64,000 bases of DNA from Microvelia longipes. Taxonomy: Eukaryota > Arthropoda > Insecta > Hemiptera > Veliidae. This document shows, piece by piece, positions 54,646-64,000 of this stretch. The stretch is from NCBI GenBank assembly GCA_018340805.1, contig JACMZG010000008.1, positions 59,785,906 to 59,849,905 of the forward strand, read 5' to 3'. The translations under genes were made by a program, and so were the position numbers. Numbering within the stretch: position 1 is the first letter of the stretch; each line of letters starts with the position of its first letter. The notes under the pieces are model-generated. The model was not told where the DNA came from. It ran no database searches and saw nothing but the letters and a program-made list of their open reading frames with translations.

Positions 54646-55395
54646 CTAAAGATAATTTTTACCTTTCCTCATTTATACTATAGGTATATAGAGAAAGTAT
54701 TGGGTTTGCGAAAAAATCCGAAATCGGGATGAAACCGGAATTATTTATGATACCGTTTTTAAGGCCTCTTGAGTGGTTTTCATAAAGTTGTCAGTCTATA
54801 TGTGTGTGCGTGTCATGGTTGCTCCCAGTGTATTTATGTTAGAGATTGAAATTTTGTAAAAAAAAATCAGTCTATTGCTGTAGTTGGGCTATTCAGAAAA
54901 TAAGTTTTATGACATCATTAATCCAGCAAAAATTTAGAAAAATCATAAAACACGAAAAAATAATGCGGTCCGATTAAAATTTGGCACGCATGTAGCCATG
55001 TAAAATACTAACATATGTGGTAAGTTTCATCTCATTATTAGCATTAGTTCAATTTTTATCGAATGATTTGTATAAGTTTTTTAAAAAATTAGAAAAAATG
55101 GAAAATAATCTAATTGAGTTGAAATTTAGTACAAATGTATCATGACGTAATAAATATGTGTGCTAAATTTCGTTTTAATACAACAAGTATATCCATGATT
55201 TTTGGTGGATCATAAAACTTAAGCAGTATCGAGAATGGTTTGTGCCTGGATAAATTACCACTGGGAATGAAACGAATGTGTTTACTATCTAAGGACAAGC
55301 GAAGCGAGTCAAAAGACATGTTGCAGTATACATTTAACGACTTTTATATTCTGAAGACGAGCTAAGCGAGTCCACGGCTTGGAGGATGAGCGTTT
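54646..55395 (+). mobile_element. 5S-box family, near full-length, with tRNA-like head
   Basis: Head ACCTTTCCTCATTTATACTA, then CCGAAATCGGGATGAAACCG, GCTCCCAGTGTATTTATG, ATGACATCATTAATCCAGC, AGCATTAGTTCAATTTTTAT, the 5S-like segment at 55,208-55,267 (CTTAAGCAGTATCGAG, TGCCTGGATAAATTACCACT), GACAAGCGAAGCGAGTC and GACGAGCTAAGCGAGTCC. Together with 54,577-54,645 this gives an ~820-bp composite. The extreme 3' tail is replaced by an F-family repeat at ~55,400. Confidence 0.75.
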
Positions 55396-55429
55396 ATATC
55401 AAGGATGAAAGTTTATATCAACAAAATAA

Positions 55430-55680
55430 TTCTTTCTCGGAGGTCCGCAATCCTGGCTTATTTTCTTTGCAATGCTTGCTTTCTTGCTCGCAAATACAAT
55501 TCTTGCTCACCTTCTTGGTTTATGCTTTGGTTTATGCTTCATGTTAGGAAAAGTAGCTCTACTACTTGCTACCCGATTTTTCTAGATTATTCAAAAGAAA
55601 TACGCTTTACACTTTACGCTTTTACTTTAAAATATTTTAATGCTTCGCATAAACTAACTTTGTATTAAAATAATGTAAGA
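55430..55680. repeat. F-family arm fragment
   Basis: CGGAGGTCCGCAATCCTGGC, AATGCTTGCTTTCTTGCTCG and TTCTTGCTCACC resemble F arms. An 87-residue ORF here (55,405-55,668) is repeat-derived. Confidence 0.55.
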
Positions 55681-55682
55681 AA

Positions 55683-55835
55683 AGAAGTCTCTCCACAAAA
55701 TAAAACTTTATTGTCGGCTTTCAACCTAACTAGAGGCCATCATCAGTGCAAAACCTAACAAACAAGCAAATAAAAAAAAGTAAAAGTAAATGTTTATTTT
55801 GTGGAGAGACTTCTTTTCTTTCATTATTTATAATA
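55683..55835. mobile_element. Short foldback with hammerhead-like core
   Basis: Ends AGAAGTCTCTCCACAAAATA and its complement at 55,797-55,822. In between, on the reverse strand, CTGATGA-T-GGCCT..AGGTT-GAAAGCC at 55,706-55,736. This copy has the exact CUGAUGA and GAAA boxes, but the expected cleavage site after stem III is lost. Confidence 0.65.
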
Positions 55836-55839
55836 AACT

Positions 55840-56690
55840 CCATTCACGCTCACTCTAAGGATATAACTATGTATTAGTTCCTAAAATGTGCAAAACTGAT
55901 TAGTATTAGTATTTAGTATTAGTATAATATTTAGAGAAAGTGATCGTTATTAAATATAACTTTTAAAAACATATTTTTGTCTTCTAATGTATTAAAATGG
56001 TAAGTGCAAGAAGAAGATTCCTTATTTGTCTTCAGGGTTATTTCAAATTAACTAAAGTAAAAAATGAAGAATGCTAAGAAGGCTAAGAAGCAAAAGAAAT
56101 GAGAAATGGAAGAGGGTAGGAAGTCGTGTATCATACCCACGAATAACTAAAAAAACGAGTAATATTTTAAGAAAGATGTTTAATGAGAAGTCATTTTCTT
56201 TTTTTCAAAAAGGTATACATTCCCTTCTAGCCCTCTCCCTTATTCTTGACGCCATTGCTTCTCCCATTAACGATCCGGTAATCAAGGGTTGAAAACAAAG
56301 AACGCCGCGAATGTGTCTCTCCAAGCGGCTACTCAGTGAGACCTGCCTTCTTGTTAGCTTTTTATATAGATCCACTTATCTTGCGAGATGAGTGGAAACT
56401 TGACACCTTGCATGTAGTTAGCTGTACTTGAAAATGTGCCAGCGATCCTCAGACCTAAGTTCTTGACTCATGTCTTCAGATACTTCACCTTGTTGTACGC
56501 GTACTTATAAGGGTTTCTTACTCGGCTAATTCTTTGTTTGAAGCTCGTCTTAAAACCAGCATATAATCAAGATTTGATTGACATCTTGTTAAAACTCAAA
56601 GAAGTTTAGGAGTTAACTTTATGTACACAATACGCTAAAATAACTCAAAGAACTTAAAAACCCCTGATATGGATAATTTAGGTGAAATTT
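55840..56690. other. No recognisable gene
   Basis: The ORF 56,071-56,292 starts with an arginine-rich stretch, but nothing supports translation. The 56,200-56,360 interval has balanced composition. Confidence 0.4.
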
Positions 56691-56694
56691 AGGT

Positions 56695-56930
56695 TTCCGA
56701 AGTTTACGAAGTAGTTAGTGCACTTAGTTTTGTTTCAATACTACAAGTATATCCATACTTTTTTGTTGGATTATAAATATTAAGCAGCATTGAGCGTGAC
56801 AACTGCAGAGAATTGGACAGATCTCTACTATCTGAGATCGAGCGAAGCGAGTCCGAAGCAGGGAGGATGAGTGTAGAGAATCCGATGTCATTAGGAAAAG
56901 TTCCGAGGTACCCCGTTACCGATTTTTTTT
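56695..56930 (+). repeat. 5S-box family, 3' half
   Basis: Forward: AGTGCACTTAGTTTTGTTTC, the 5S-like A box ATTAAGCAGCATTGAGCGTG at 56,779-56,798 (C box replaced), GATCGAGCGAAGCGAGTCCG and tail AGGAAAAGTTCCGAGGTACC. Confidence 0.75.
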
Positions 56931-57148
56931 ATAAAAAAGTATACAAGATTATTGGTTAAATAATAGAATTACAAAAGTTCACTATAATGAAAATTATAGT
57001 AAACAGACACCCCTCTGAACACCTCTCTGACAGACACCTACAGAGACACAAACAGACACCTTTCTAAAGTATAAAGTAATTATCTAAAGATATATCTATT
57101 GTGTTTACATGACTCCTAAGGGCTTACCTAAACTAAAGAAAAGAAGGG

Positions 57149-57149
<1 letters not shown>

Positions 57150-57219
<70 letters not shown>

Positions 57220-57335
57220 TATATATAGTGTTTATTTTGTGAGTGTTAGGGGAGGAGGACTGTATCCAAAATCCTTTTTATTGGTCCCTAATAACGAAAA
57301 AATATGTGTCCCGAAACTTTACATGCATACATATA
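57150..57335 (-). repeat. (TA)n tract and C-family arm
   Basis: TA tract at 57,150-57,228, then the reverse C-family arm (GTTAGGGGAGGAGGACTG, ATTGGTCCCTAATAACGAAA, GTCCCGAAACTTTACATG), matching 52,735-52,830. Confidence 0.75.
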
Positions 57336-57700
57336 TATATATGTATATACAGTATAAAAATATTTTTTGCATATAAAGATAATAATTAACACATATACAC
57401 TCTGCATATGCATATTCATTATGTTGTCATGCGGAACACTCTTAAATAAAATATATTTATTCATAAAGCTTATTGGTATTTTCTCTCAATTTAATAGTAG
57501 TATATTTCCCCTAAAAAATATTTTTTTGGTGAAAATTAAGGTGTACATTTTTTTACACCTCAATTTATTTTAATGATAATAAACTAATATTTGAAAGTAA
57601 AGTATGAAGTTGATATTTGAACCAAAACAACCAAAAAGCTTCTTTTAGCGTCTTAAACTCTTCAACTTAAATTAATTTTCAAATCATAATATTTGCAGAA
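57336..57700. other. AT-rich, no feature
   Basis: No feature supported. Confidence 0.5.
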
Positions 57701-57704
57701 AACA

Positions 57705-58440
57705 AAATGCCAAAAATCGGGTACTTGGGTATGAAGTACGTCGGAACTTTTCTTCACTACAACGGATTCGACACGCTATCCCCCCAACTTCGGACTCGCT
57801 TCGCTCGTCCTCAGAAGATACAATTCGCCAAATGTATACTGCAACATGTCTTCGGACTCGCTTCGTTCTGCAGTCGCCCATCCAGCGCTTAACAAGCTCG
57901 ATACTGCTTAACTTATATAATCCAACAAAAGTCATAGATATACTTGTAATAAAACGAAACATAGTGCACTTCTTTATAACGTACACTTGTGTTAAATTTC
58001 AATTCTATTATAAAATATTATGTGTTCCAATTGCTACAATTGTTTTAAGAACTAATAAAATTCTAATAATAAGAAGAAACTTGGCATATGTTGGACATAT
58101 GTTGGACCTAATTTTTCAAAACTTTTTTTCGTGATTTATGAATTTTCGAAACTATTGCTGAGTCAATATTGCGAGTAGATGACGCCATAAAAAAATATTT
58201 TCCGGATAGCACAACTATACATAAAGATTGATTTTTCTGCCAAGTTTCAACTCTCTAGCATAAATATGCTGGGAGCTAAGATGAGAACAGTCACACACAC
58301 ATTCAGACAAGAAAACATTGTGCAAACCGCTTATAGGAGTCTAAAGACACCTTAAACAGATAATTTAAGAAACATCCTGATTTCGGATGTTTGTAATCGC
58401 AATCCTTTCTGTACACCTATGGTATAAATAAAGAAAAGTA
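57705..58440 (-). mobile_element. 5S-box family, near full-length, first of a tandem pair
   Basis: Reverse copy from tail (AAATCGGGTACTTGGGTATG, CTTCGGACTCGCTTCGCTCG twice) through the 5S-like segment at 57,872-57,923 (CGCCCATCCAGCGCTTAACA, GATACTGCTTAAC) to the head AATAAAGAAAAGTAAAA. It abuts the next copy with the same orientation. Confidence 0.75.
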
Positions 58441-59257
58441 AAAAAAATCGGGTTCGGGGTACCTCGGAGCTTTTCCTCATTACATCGGATTCACTATGCT
58501 CATCCTCTCTGCTTGGGGCTCCCTTCGCTCGTCCTCAGAAATACAGTTCTCCAAATTTATACTGCATAATGCCTTTGGACTTGCTTCGTTCGTCTTTAGA
58601 TAGTAAATGCTGAATATGATACGGATGTATCATATTCAGCGGTCACCCATAAAGCACGGTCCACGCTCAATGCTTCTTAACTTTTATGATCCAAAAAAAA
58701 TCATAGATGATCTTGTCGTATTAAAACGAAACTTAGTGTTCTTCTTTATTTAGAGTAATACACACTTTTACTAAATTTCAACTCAATTGGATCATTTTCC
58801 AATTTTTTAAAAAACGAACACAAGTCATTAAATAAAAATTAAACTAATGCTAATAATGAGATGAAACTTAATGCAATATGTTAGACTTAGACATGGCTTG
58901 ATGCGTGCCAAATTTTAATTGGATCTCAACATTTTTCCGTCTTTATGATTTTCCGAAATTTTTGTTGAGTCATTATTGCGGGTTAATGACGTCTTAAAAA
59001 ATTATTTTCTGAATAGCACAAATACAGAGGTAGACTGATTTTTTTTTGTACAAAATTTCAACTCTCTAGCAAAAATACACTGGGCGCTACGATGGTAACA
59101 TACACACACATACGGACAGACAATTTTGCAAAAACCACTCAGGAGGCCTTGAAAACGCCTGAAACGGATAATTACGGTTTCATCCCGGTTTCGGATTTTT
59201 TTGCTAACGCACAATACTTTTTCTATATACCTACGGTATAAATGAGGAAAAGTAAAA
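58441..59257 (-). mobile_element. 5S-box family, full-length, second of a tandem pair
   Basis: Best-preserved reverse copy: GGGTTCGGGGTACCTCGGAG, GGATTCACTATGCTCATCCT, the 5S-like segment at 58,638-58,692 (GCGGTCACCCATAAAGCACG, CCACGCTCAATGCTTCTTAA), AACTCAATTGGATCATTTTC, GTCATTATTGCGGGTTAATG, ACTGGGCGCTACGATGGTAA, and the head AAATGAGGAAAAGTAAAAAT. The tRNA-like segment follows directly. Confidence 0.8.
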
Positions 59258-59340
59258 ATTATCTTTAGAACAAAGATTCGAACCACTAGATACCTGAGTG
59301 TGAGTAATTTTATTACTCGGATTAACTCTGGACCAGTTAT
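59258..59340 (-). promoter_or_regulatory. tRNA-like segment with A and B boxes
   Basis: Reverse strand: A box TGGTCCAGAGT at 59,335-59,325 and B box GGTTCGAATCT at 59,284-59,274, with the same spacing as at 54,579-54,640. It joins the 5S-box body through the same AAAGATAATTTTTACTTTTC junction. Confidence 0.65.
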
Positions 59341-59474
59341 AGGGAATTTTCATTATGAATCACATTCCTCATACTCCTTTCAGACTCTCTTCGCTCAGAA
59401 AATAATACAATTAGGTTAAAATTCTGTAAAAGTATTTACCTTTAATTAATAAATAATTATAATATATAAGTCTC

Positions 59475-59690
59475 GGTTTAATAATTATATCCATGATTTT
59501 TGATAGATCATAAGAGTAAAACAGCATCAAGTGTGGTCAGTGTCTGGAATCCGGAAGAACCAGACTGTGGTGCAGTATAAATTTAACGACTTGTTACTGT
59601 GGACTATCGAAGGGAGTGCGAAGTGGCGAGAATGAGCGTGGCGAATCCGATATGATGAGGAAAAGTTCCGAAGTACCCTGTACCCGAATA
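59475..59690 (+). repeat. 5S-box family, 3' half
   Basis: Forward: ATATCCATGATTTTTGATAG, a 5S-like remnant at 59,505-59,552 (AAACAGCATCAAGTGTGGTC, AGTGTCTGG), two decayed GCGAAGCGAG blocks and tail GAGGAAAAGTTCCGAAGTAC. Confidence 0.7.
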
Positions 59691-60030
59691 AACACTTTTA
59701 ATTTAACCTAGATTTTAAACACCATTTTCTAAAAACGTATCTCTTCTTGAAGTATCAAGAATGTCTTGAAATATCATTTTGACCTACAACTTTATTGTGA
59801 CGTTGATACCTTAATTAAAATCGTTTACTTAAGGTAATAATTCACGTAAAATTTTCTACAGCAGAAAATCAAGCCTGATCAACTTTTAGATAAAAACAAA
59901 AAAACCTTCTATACTCAAACTAATTCTTAATGACTTAAAACTTAAAGAATCAGTAACCAACATAAGAAGTAGGTTATTTTTACAAATATTTCTCATTTAA
60001 TAACTCCTCTAATTGTCTTACAACTTAAGG

Positions 60031-61836
60031 TGCATTCACAATAATGCGATAGCGATGCGTCCGTCTGTTGCGTGTGGTGACAGCTCAAATTCATAACCTA
60101 TGTAATCGTATGGGATGTTCTTAAACAGTTTAGCGGTAGCGTTGCTAAAAATGAAAATTTTCGCAATCCTACTAAACCCACACAAATGATCTAGTGATTA
60201 GCATTTGATTGATTACAAAACACCTTAGAGACCTGACGCGAAAGAAACCTTCCCGTTTTCAAAGTTTTAGAATTTTTCTTACTCCCCCCTTCGATTTAGA
60301 AAAAAATACTTTTGTTTTGTTTGGGTTTTGATTCTTGCTGTGCTTAAAGTCGTTGTTTATTTATTATTTTAATTTGATTTTTAATAAAAGAATTATGTTT
60401 TTTATCTAAAAAATTAATATTATCTTTTTATTATAACACAATATTGTTATTTTATTACTTTATCTACTCCTTATATTCTAAGTTCTAGAGATACAGTCTT
60501 GTTATCTCACACTGTAAATGTACTTTTACTCCCTAGGGAGGAAAAGTGAAAGTGTTGCCAACTTGACAGAATTTTTTAGTAAAATGTTTAGGAATTTTTT
60601 CGGTGTTATGTTGGTACTACGGGTAGAATATACAATATACACACGCTAATGTTTAAATTACAAATTTAGTATTACACATTATTCTATTAACTGCTTACAA
60701 TAAAATAATGTGAAGATAGTGGCTTTATTCTCTCTTTATCAGAGTAACAGAGTAAGTGACATGGTAAGAATAAACTAAACTCACATAATAGCAATTAAGG
60801 AGCTGAAGAATATATTAATAGTTGTTAGTATTAGTTCTCTAGTCGTAGATAAAATTTAATATGCAACAAGGGATGAAAGTTTTCAGCTCTCGTATTATCT
60901 CCCTCGTCAAGCCTCGGGAGCCAAAATGCTAGTTGACTCCCTCGGCAAGCCTCGGGAGCTAACTAGTTTATCTTCCTCGGCCTACCGGCCTCGTAAGCTA
61001 ATGAAGTTTCCTCCTTCGGCGCTGCCTTAGGACGAAACTTTAACTTGAGCTGTAAAACTTACTTTCATCCCTTGTTGCATAAATAACTATTTATTTGTGC
61101 TATGTCTCTTTAAAGTGTTTAATTTTTCTTTTTAGTTTTTATTATATAGAGTGCCTGTATATCAGATATACAGACTCTCTAGTTTTTATTGGTTCAAAGT
61201 TGTTTTTTATATTTCTATTCTTAAATCAAATTTATTTCTTAATATTCTCGGTGTTGGCCAATTTGAATGCTATAGTTTAATTATCTATCAGTTTATTTTA
61301 TCCTTATGTAATTGTTCTGAAATGTTATGCATTATTTCTATTCACTTGGTTTTACTGCCTAAATAGTATTTAACAAGTAGATCCCGGTGTTGAAAAGTTT
61401 GTTATAAAACAAGTCTATTAATTATATTTTATAACAAGTACACATTAAATTGTATATTTATACAATTTAATAGACTAAGCAAGATAATACTTTGCCGTTT
61501 TGATCGGGTTGGCCTGTTCAAAAATATTTAGACCAAAAAAAATATAGATTTGAACTTAGACCATATGAAATTGTTAAAAAAATATCATTATCAAAATTTG
61601 AAAATAATGAAGAAATGTAAATAAAATCTTAAAAATAAAAGACACAGCTCGTCCAAAATATTTTCTTCTTCGTCTTTTTTATCTTCTGTTATAAAAAATA
61701 TATTGTTGTTTCCAACATTCGGAACTAGAGTGCGGTTTGTCAGCGGCTTTTGCGGCCGTAGCGTTGTTATTGTGGAACCATCAATTCCCGCATCGCAATG
61801 ACCGATACGCAACGCTACCGCAGTATTGTGAATGCA
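60031..61836. mobile_element. Putative non-autonomous DNA transposon with 30-bp TIRs
   Basis: Left end TGCATTCACAATAATGCGAT then AGCGATGCGT (60,031-60,060). The right end is its reverse complement with four mismatches (61,807-61,836). The length is ~1.8 kb with no transposase ORF that I recognise. An internal GCGGTAGCGTTGC at ~60,132 repeats part of the end, and GATGCG words recur before the right end. The target duplication is unclear (TTA on the left). The superfamily cannot be assigned. Confidence 0.6.
60860..61081. mobile_element. MITE-like element with GC-rich internal repeats
   Basis: TIRs TATGCAACAAGGGATGAAAG (60,860-60,879) and its complement (61,062-61,081). The interior holds three to four ~35-bp degenerate units (CTCCCTCGGCAAGCCTCGGG, AGCTAACTAGTTT) and is much more GC-rich than the flanks. 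It is nested inside the 60,031-61,836 element. Confidence 0.75.
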
Positions 61837-61839
61837 TAT

Positions 61840-64000
61840 TTACAGTTGATTTGTCAGTCTATCTTAAACCTATTTTTTCATCTACATTCGTTTTTTTCCT
61901 TTTCTTTCAGTATTGAATTTGTTGGTTCCTCAGTCTCAACATCTTCAATCGCAATTATCTCTAATAAAGTTTCTGCCTCTTTCTTTACGGCCTCCGTGTT
62001 TCTCTTGACTTTATTGTCTTTTTTACTTGTACATCGCAATACTTAACGACTTCAAACTTGCGACTTCAAGCGTCGTCCATGTCTTTGTTTAATTTTTCTC
62101 TAAATATATTAGTAACCTTACCTTTTTTGTCATAGTTGAACTTAATTCTTTGTTTTTTAATCTTTCTTCTGTTGAACAAGTACTGGTAAAATTATAAAAA
62201 TTTTATTTTCTTGCTGAGCATTATCTTAACCATCTATTTTCTAAAACTGTCAATAACTCACTTCTAAAATTAAGCAAGAAGTAACCTTTTAAACCATCTT
62301 ATGAAACTTAATAATTTATATGATGGATTGGGCTGTAGAGTGGCTATGAGAACAATAAATAATACTAAACCAGTTTTTTTTCTCCACTCATTATAATTAT
62401 CTAATATCCGGCTTTCAACCGTAAATAACCAAATCCAGAAGAAATTTAATCGACGTGCTGACCAACACGCCAGAATTATTTTGACAAGTCTTTGCTCACT
62501 TAAACTCATTCTACTGAGTTCTTTTTAATTATTATTTATGTTACTTTGTGTTTACTTTTATTTATGTTTACTTTTTTAGAATCTCGTCAAAATTTATTTA
62601 ATTTAATTTCAATAATTAATCAACTTCTGAGATATAGCGGCTATTCAACAATGTAATTTAGGATTTGAAATATCGATTAGTATTGATCTTTTCGTTTTGT
62701 TTGTATATTTTATATACAATAAAATGGTTAACTAATTAATATTATAATATTATATGAACTTGTGTATTATGATTTTTTAGATGCGCATGGATCCTTAATG
62801 TTTTCTAGTTAAAAACTAAGTTCTGTAATATAATGACAGATTTGTTGTATTAGGTTGGGGTTTTTATACATACCGGTGAGTGAATATAATGTAGGTTTAC
62901 TTTAGAGCTTGATTAAGGTAGTAGCTTAATTCATCACCTAAACAAGGTAAAACAAGTATAAAAAGAAAAAAAATAGTAAGTTCTTATTGGTTGGTAGGCA
63001 GCCAATGGGGACGTCTCAAGGTGTTAAAGAAAAAGGTGGGAAAATAAAGCTAAGGGATATTGAAGTCGTTTATTCTTTCCTTGTTTTGCTACCACCTGTC
63101 AAAATATTTAGAATCTCTTCAACATATCCACCCTTGACGCTCACAGTATGTAAATCAGGTCTGCTCCGTTACCTAAGAAACCTCCTCTACCTTTTTAATT
63201 AATCAAAAAGTGCCCATTTTCTTTACTTATTCCAGTTCCATCGTATTTTTTCCTAAATAAAAAAAGCCTTGTTGGCCTCTAGTAATAGGTACCTATATAC
63301 CTACGTCACCTTATCCTCTTAGAAAACTTTGGAATTAAGGCGGAGTTTGAATAAAATCGAGTGGAAATAACACTGAATAATATGGCGACTGGGTTAATTC
63401 AACTTGACTTCGTTTCCACTAATTGCATAGCATTAATTAAAACTGCCACCAAAGAAAAAAAATAATAAACTAAAAAGAAAAAAAAATCCCAATTACTTGG
63501 ACACCTACCCTCCGAGATTTTTACTCTTTAAATTATTTTTTTTCCATAGTAAATCCCCAATGTTTAATGAAGTTATGAATTTTAATTTTAATTAATATAG
63601 AAAATGTCAAATTAAAAAACGAGTATAATCAAGTATAATTACAATTTTTATTTTGATATTTCTTCTGACTAAAAACACCCTCAATAATTTTTATAAATAT
63701 TTATTATTGCATTAATGGCTGAATTTGGTATAATTAATATTATTGCTCATTTTCGAATAAAAAATATAATTATAAATTAATAAGTAAACATTTATTTCAT
63801 TAAAAATTTCCAGAGTAGGAATTTAATCAAGTCGTTTTCCACGACTTGTCGTAGAAAACGAAATAAATTTAGAGCGCTAGATTTATTGATTTGTACATAA
63901 GAAGGATAAATCATATCGTACTTTATCTCATCTCATCCAATTCAAGTCCGCACCGTCCTTTACTACGAATGTAATACTATGACCTTAAAGTCAAATATAT
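61840..64000. other. No recognisable gene
   Basis: AT-rich sequence. ORFs of 60-82 residues (for example 61,798-62,046 and 62,270-62,509) have no match that I can name. A short reverse piece reading RRLNFFWIWLFTVESRIL at ~62,400-62,460 is faintly like the start of PIF/Harbinger transposases, but I would not annotate it. The sequence 63,240-63,440 has balanced composition and may be unique host DNA. Confidence 0.4.

Noticed and set aside
62270..62509. Harbinger-like transposase start on the reverse strand
   Set aside because: Only a weak resemblance around RRLNFFWIW, with frames broken soon after; not enough to call.

Overview
This window is A+T-rich, repeat-dominated eukaryotic DNA, most likely from an arthropod and probably an insect. 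The evidence is a mixture of degraded BEL/Pao, Ty3/gypsy (mag-like), Ty1/copia and R1-like LINE fragments, long (TA)n runs, and no bacterial gene architecture. I could not support any complete host protein-coding gene, tRNA gene or rRNA gene. Every convincing coding signal belongs to a retroelement, and nearly all of these are broken.

Layout. 1-15,000: AT-rich sequence with foldback repeats ('F family'), copies of an ~800-bp repeat carrying a 5S-rRNA-like internal segment ('5S-box family'), a ~39-bp minisatellite split by a 477-bp foldback insertion, and (TA)n tracts. 14,870-33,420: a reverse-strand copia fragment, then a ~7-kb block present twice (15,247-22,276 and 26,342-33,420). The two copies are separated by an 856-base assembly gap and an internally deleted BEL element with apparently identical LTR segments. 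The copies differ mainly by homopolymer and TA-length indels, and the BEL sits exactly where copy 2 begins inside the copia coding sequence. The best reading is two haplotypes of one locus laid end to end, one with and one without the BEL. 33,990-39,590: a reverse-strand mag-like gypsy element with a 135-bp LTR and a tRNA-Ser-type primer site, inserted into the reverse transcriptase of an R1-like LINE; the LINE's ORF1 lies further right beyond other inserted repeats. 39,600-60,000: a second LINE RT fragment, several 5S-box copies, and foldbacks. 60,031-61,836: a pair of 30-bp terminal inverted repeats with a nested 222-bp MITE. The right end to 64,000 shows nothing I can name.

Two non-coding systems stand out. 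(1) The 5S-box family: at least eight copies hold a segment matching the internal-control region of 5S rRNA, and two copies start with a tRNA-like A box and B box at normal tRNA spacing, giving a composite element with two Pol III promoter types. (2) A recurring hammerhead-ribozyme-like core (CUGAUGA-like box, stem II hairpin, GAAA, very short palindromic stem III, complementary stem I) at five or more loci, three of them inside large inverted repeats.

Most conclusions about families come from motif recognition by eye. Identity values, folds and copy numbers were not computed.
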